Assembly: GCA_963741995.1 (NCBI GenBank)
Contig: CAVUKI010000006.1
Coordinates: 186,001-250,000, forward strand
Source of the DNA: Bog-473 sp963741995
GTDB taxonomy: Bacteria > Actinomycetota > Acidimicrobiia > Acidimicrobiales > RAAP-2
Direction of reading: 5' to 3'
DNA: 64,000 bases
Positions 61,859-64,000 of the stretch are shown piece after piece (position 1 is the first letter of the stretch; the number at the start of each line of letters is the position of its first letter). A model generated the notes under the pieces. The model was not told the origin of the DNA. It saw only the letters and a list, made by a program, of their open reading frames with translations, and did no database searches. The position numbers and the translations under genes were made by a program.

Positions 61859-63712
61859 ATGGCCGACGCACCCTTCGTGTCTCTCTATCGGCGCTTCCGT
61901 CCGGGGCAATTCGACGAGCTCAAGGGCCAGGATCATGTCGTGCGCGCGCTGCGCAGTGCCGTGCGGGACGACCGCGTCTCACACGCCTACCTCTTCAGCG
62001 GGCCTCGGGGGACAGGCAAGACGTCCTCGGCGCGCATCCTGGCCAAGGCGCTCAATTGCGAGGCGCCTCTCGACGGTGAGCCCTGCGGTGTGTGTACCTC
62101 TTGCGTCGAGATCACACAGGGCAGCTCCCTCAACGTGCACGAGCTCGATGCAGCATCCAACAACGGCGTGGACGCCATGCGCGATCTGGTGGCTCATGCG
62201 GGCCTGGGCACGCCTGGACGTTGGAAGGTGTACATCGTCGACGAGGTCCACATGCTCTCGCCGGCGGCGGCCAACGCGTTGTTGAAGACGTTGGAGGAGC
62301 CGCCGAGCCATGTCGTCTTCGTGCTGGCGACGACCGACCCGCAGAAGGTGCCGCCGACCATCCGTAGCCGTACCCAGCACCTGGAGTTCCGACTCCTGGG
62401 CGCAGAGACGCTCCACGATCTGCTGGCATCGGTCAACACGGAAGCGGGGCTCCAGGTTGACGAGGAGGCTCTCGAGGCGGCGGTGCGGCGCGGCCGAGGT
62501 TCTGCCCGTGACGCGCTCTCGGCACTGGACCAGGTCGTGGCGTCGGGTTCGGCCGATGCGGCACGACCCGAGCTCACCGCGGTGGTCGACGCGCTGGCTG
62601 AGGGTGATGTGAGCCAGATCCTTGTCGCTCTCAGCGCGCTCCTGGCCGGAGGCTGGGGACCGCAGCAACTGGCCACCGAGTTGATCGACGACCTCCGTCA
62701 GGTCTTCCTCGCCGCGCTGGCGCCCGAGCTGTGCACAGTGTCGGGACCGTCCCTCGAGCGGTTCCGCTCCGTGGCTGAGGGGATGGGACTGGCGCGGGTC
62801 GTGCGCAGCATGGAGATCCTCGGCCACGCGCTGGTCGACATGCGGGAGGCCCCTGATGCGCAGGTGGTCCTCGAGATCGCCGCCGTGCGTGCGGTGCGGC
62901 CCGATCTTGATTCTGGAATGGAGGCGCTGTCGGAGCGAGTCAGCGTGCTGGAGCGCTCGCAGTCCGGGGCACCCGCCTTTCCCCGTCCAGGTGGAGCGGT
63001 CGAACGCGGGGTGGCCCCCGGGTCCGAAGGGACCGCCTCCGACGCCGCGCCGGAGGCCCCCGCGCCGACCCGCCCGCCGGCCGAGGTGGCGCGTCGGCCT
63101 TCTCTCGGCGCCGTGCGGCGGAGCAAGGAGACGACGGCGCCCTCACCGGCCGACGCACCGGCACCGGCAGCACCACCGCCGGAGGCGGCACCTGCGCCTG
63201 CGGCAAGGACCCCCGACGTCGCTCCCGCCAAAGCTGCGCCCACAGGGCCCGGTCGCACGCTCGATCGCGACAGCCTCACCGAGGCCTGGGGTGACGGCAT
63301 CCTGCAGTCCCTGCCGGCCAGGGCCAAGGCGCGTTACGCCAGCGGTCGCTTCGTGGCGGTGGACGACCAGGGCGTCCACTTCGCGCTGCCCAACGCGGCG
63401 CACCGGGAGCAGTGCGCCGAACAGAAATCTGTCGTGGATGCAGCGCTCTCAGACCACTTCGGGACGAAGGTCACCCTGGTGCTCGACATCGAGGACATCG
63501 GGGCCCCGCCGACACCGAGCCCCGGCCCGTCTCCCGCGGCGTCCGGCCGGTCACCCGCTGGCGCTGCACGGCCGGCGGCCGCCCCGCCGGTGGACGATGT
63601 CGAGTACGTCGACCCCAGTGAGCTGATGGAGGACACCTCCACCGATCACGCCTCAGCCGCAGAGGCGCGTCTCCTGCAGGCCTTCCCGGGCGCCAGCGAG
63701 GTGGCGGACTAG
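61859..63712 (+). CDS. dnaX: DNA polymerase III subunit gamma/tau (DnaX)
   Basis: This 617-residue AAA+ clamp-loader subunit has Walker A GPRGTGKTS (48-56), a zinc module with Cys67, 76, 79 and 82, and Walker B YIVDEVHML. The sensor segment PPTIRSRTQHLEFRLL, with its SRT arginine finger, follows. Residues about 370-480 form a Pro/Ala-rich linker before a tau-type C-terminal domain (AWGDGILQSLPARAKARYASGRFV). ATG 61859 is chosen because homology starts there. No slippery A-run for frameshift to gamma was seen. The recR start directly follows the stop. Confidence 0.95.
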   Translation: MADAPFVSLYRRFRPGQFDELKGQDHVVRALRSAVRDDRVSHAYLFSGPRGTGKTSSARILAKALNCEAPLDGEPCGVCTSCVEITQGSSLNVHELDAASNNGVDAMRDLVAHAGLGTPGRWKVYIVDEVHMLSPAAANALLKTLEEPPSHVVFVLATTDPQKVPPTIRSRTQHLEFRLLGAETLHDLLASVNTEAGLQVDEEALEAAVRRGRGSARDALSALDQVVASGSADAARPELTAVVDALAEGDVSQILVALSALLAGGWGPQQLATELIDDLRQVFLAALAPELCTVSGPSLERFRSVAEGMGLARVVRSMEILGHALVDMREAPDAQVVLEIAAVRAVRPDLDSGMEALSERVSVLERSQSGAPAFPRPGGAVERGVAPGSEGTASDAAPEAPAPTRPPAEVARRPSLGAVRRSKETTAPSPADAPAPAAPPPEAAPAPAARTPDVAPAKAAPTGPGRTLDRDSLTEAWGDGILQSLPARAKARYASGRFVAVDDQGVHFALPNAAHREQCAEQKSVVDAALSDHFGTKVTLVLDIEDIGAPPTPSPGPSPAASGRSPAGAARPAAAPPVDDVEYVDPSELMEDTSTDHASAAEARLLQAFPGASEVAD

Positions 63713-64000
63713 GTGTACACCGGCCCGCTGCGCTCCCTCATCGACGAACTCGGCCGCCTGCCGGGCATCGGGCCCAAATCGGCCCAGCGCATCGCCTTTC
63801 ACATCTTGAAGGTTCCGGGCGAGGACGCCCGCCGGCTGTCCGACGCCATCATTGCCGTCAAGGAGCGGACGACACTTTGCGCCGTGTGCTTCAACGTGGC
63901 GGAGTTGGGCGAGCTGTGCGCTGTCTGCAGTGACGACCGGCGTGACCCCGAAGTCATCTGCGTGGTCGAGGATCCGCGCGACATCGTCGCGGTGGAGCGC
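63713..64000 (+). CDS. recR: Recombination mediator RecR, N-terminal part
   Basis: The first 96 codons match RecR: YTGPLRSLIDELGRLPGIGPKSAQRIAFHIL (helix-hairpin-helix), then the zinc finger CAVCFNVAELGELCAVC, and the start of the Toprim domain (ICVVEDPRDIVAVE). It loads or unloads RecA with RecF/RecO in recombinational repair. GTG 63713 follows the dnaX stop with no gap. The gene runs off the window edge. No ybaB/ebfC gene lies between dnaX and recR, contrary to the usual order. Confidence 0.94.
   Translation, partial: MYTGPLRSLIDELGRLPGIGPKSAQRIAFHILKVPGEDARRLSDAIIAVKERTTLCAVCFNVAELGELCAVCSDDRRDPEVICVVEDPRDIVAVER

Noticed and set aside
1..64000. Insertion sequences, prophage or integrative element
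   Set aside because: No transposase, integrase, capsid portal or att-type repeats were recognised; encapsulin is HK97-fold but sits with its ferritin cargo, not with phage genes.

Overview
The window is high-GC (about 68-70% G+C by eye) actinobacterial chromosome. GTG starts are frequent. Two F420-type luciferase-like oxidoreductases, DUF2510 modules, an SCO6745-type protein, a GAP-family membrane protein, a MarP-like protease, a GH15 trehalase-like enzyme and a Streptomyces-style PHO box together fit an Actinomycetota lineage such as Acidimicrobiia; the class is inference. No phage, transposase, integrase, rRNA or CRISPR array is visible.

Layout. 1-4.8 kb: a frameshifted acyltransferase, an alpha/beta hydrolase and a PAS-GGDEF-EAL c-di-GMP enzyme. 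4.9-6.0 kb: a two-gene iron-storing encapsulin nanocompartment (EncFtn cargo, then shell). 6.2-19 kb: an antiporter, membrane proteins, a GH29 fucosidase, a repeat-rich intergenic locus, and a family of small PLDc_N/SHOCT membrane proteins. 19-28.5 kb: two divergent operons, FGGY kinase-GlpA-GlpB-like facing APC permease-choline-kinase-like-DMGDH-like, which look like a catabolic unit of unknown substrate. 28.7-40.7 kb: a GT-C-like membrane protein, TetR-P450, PH-domain proteins, and a minus-strand acyl-CoA/SDR/amidohydrolase group. 40.8-45 kb: phosphate uptake in the order pstB-pstS-pstC-pstA behind a PHO box. 45-57.6 kb: chromate transporter, F420 enzymes, ALDH, BNR-like lipoprotein, MarP, GH15, a metallo-beta-lactamase-fold protein. 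57.7-64 kb: a conserved informational block with two tRNA-Ser genes, tadA, the SRP RNA (ffs), dnaX and the start of recR, interrupted by a tandem pair of paralogous single-pass membrane proteins.

Seven likely single-base frameshifts and one in-frame stop interrupt otherwise well-conserved proteins. They are spread over unrelated families, so uncorrected assembly indels are at least as likely as real decay. Functions below come from motif recognition only; no database search was run.
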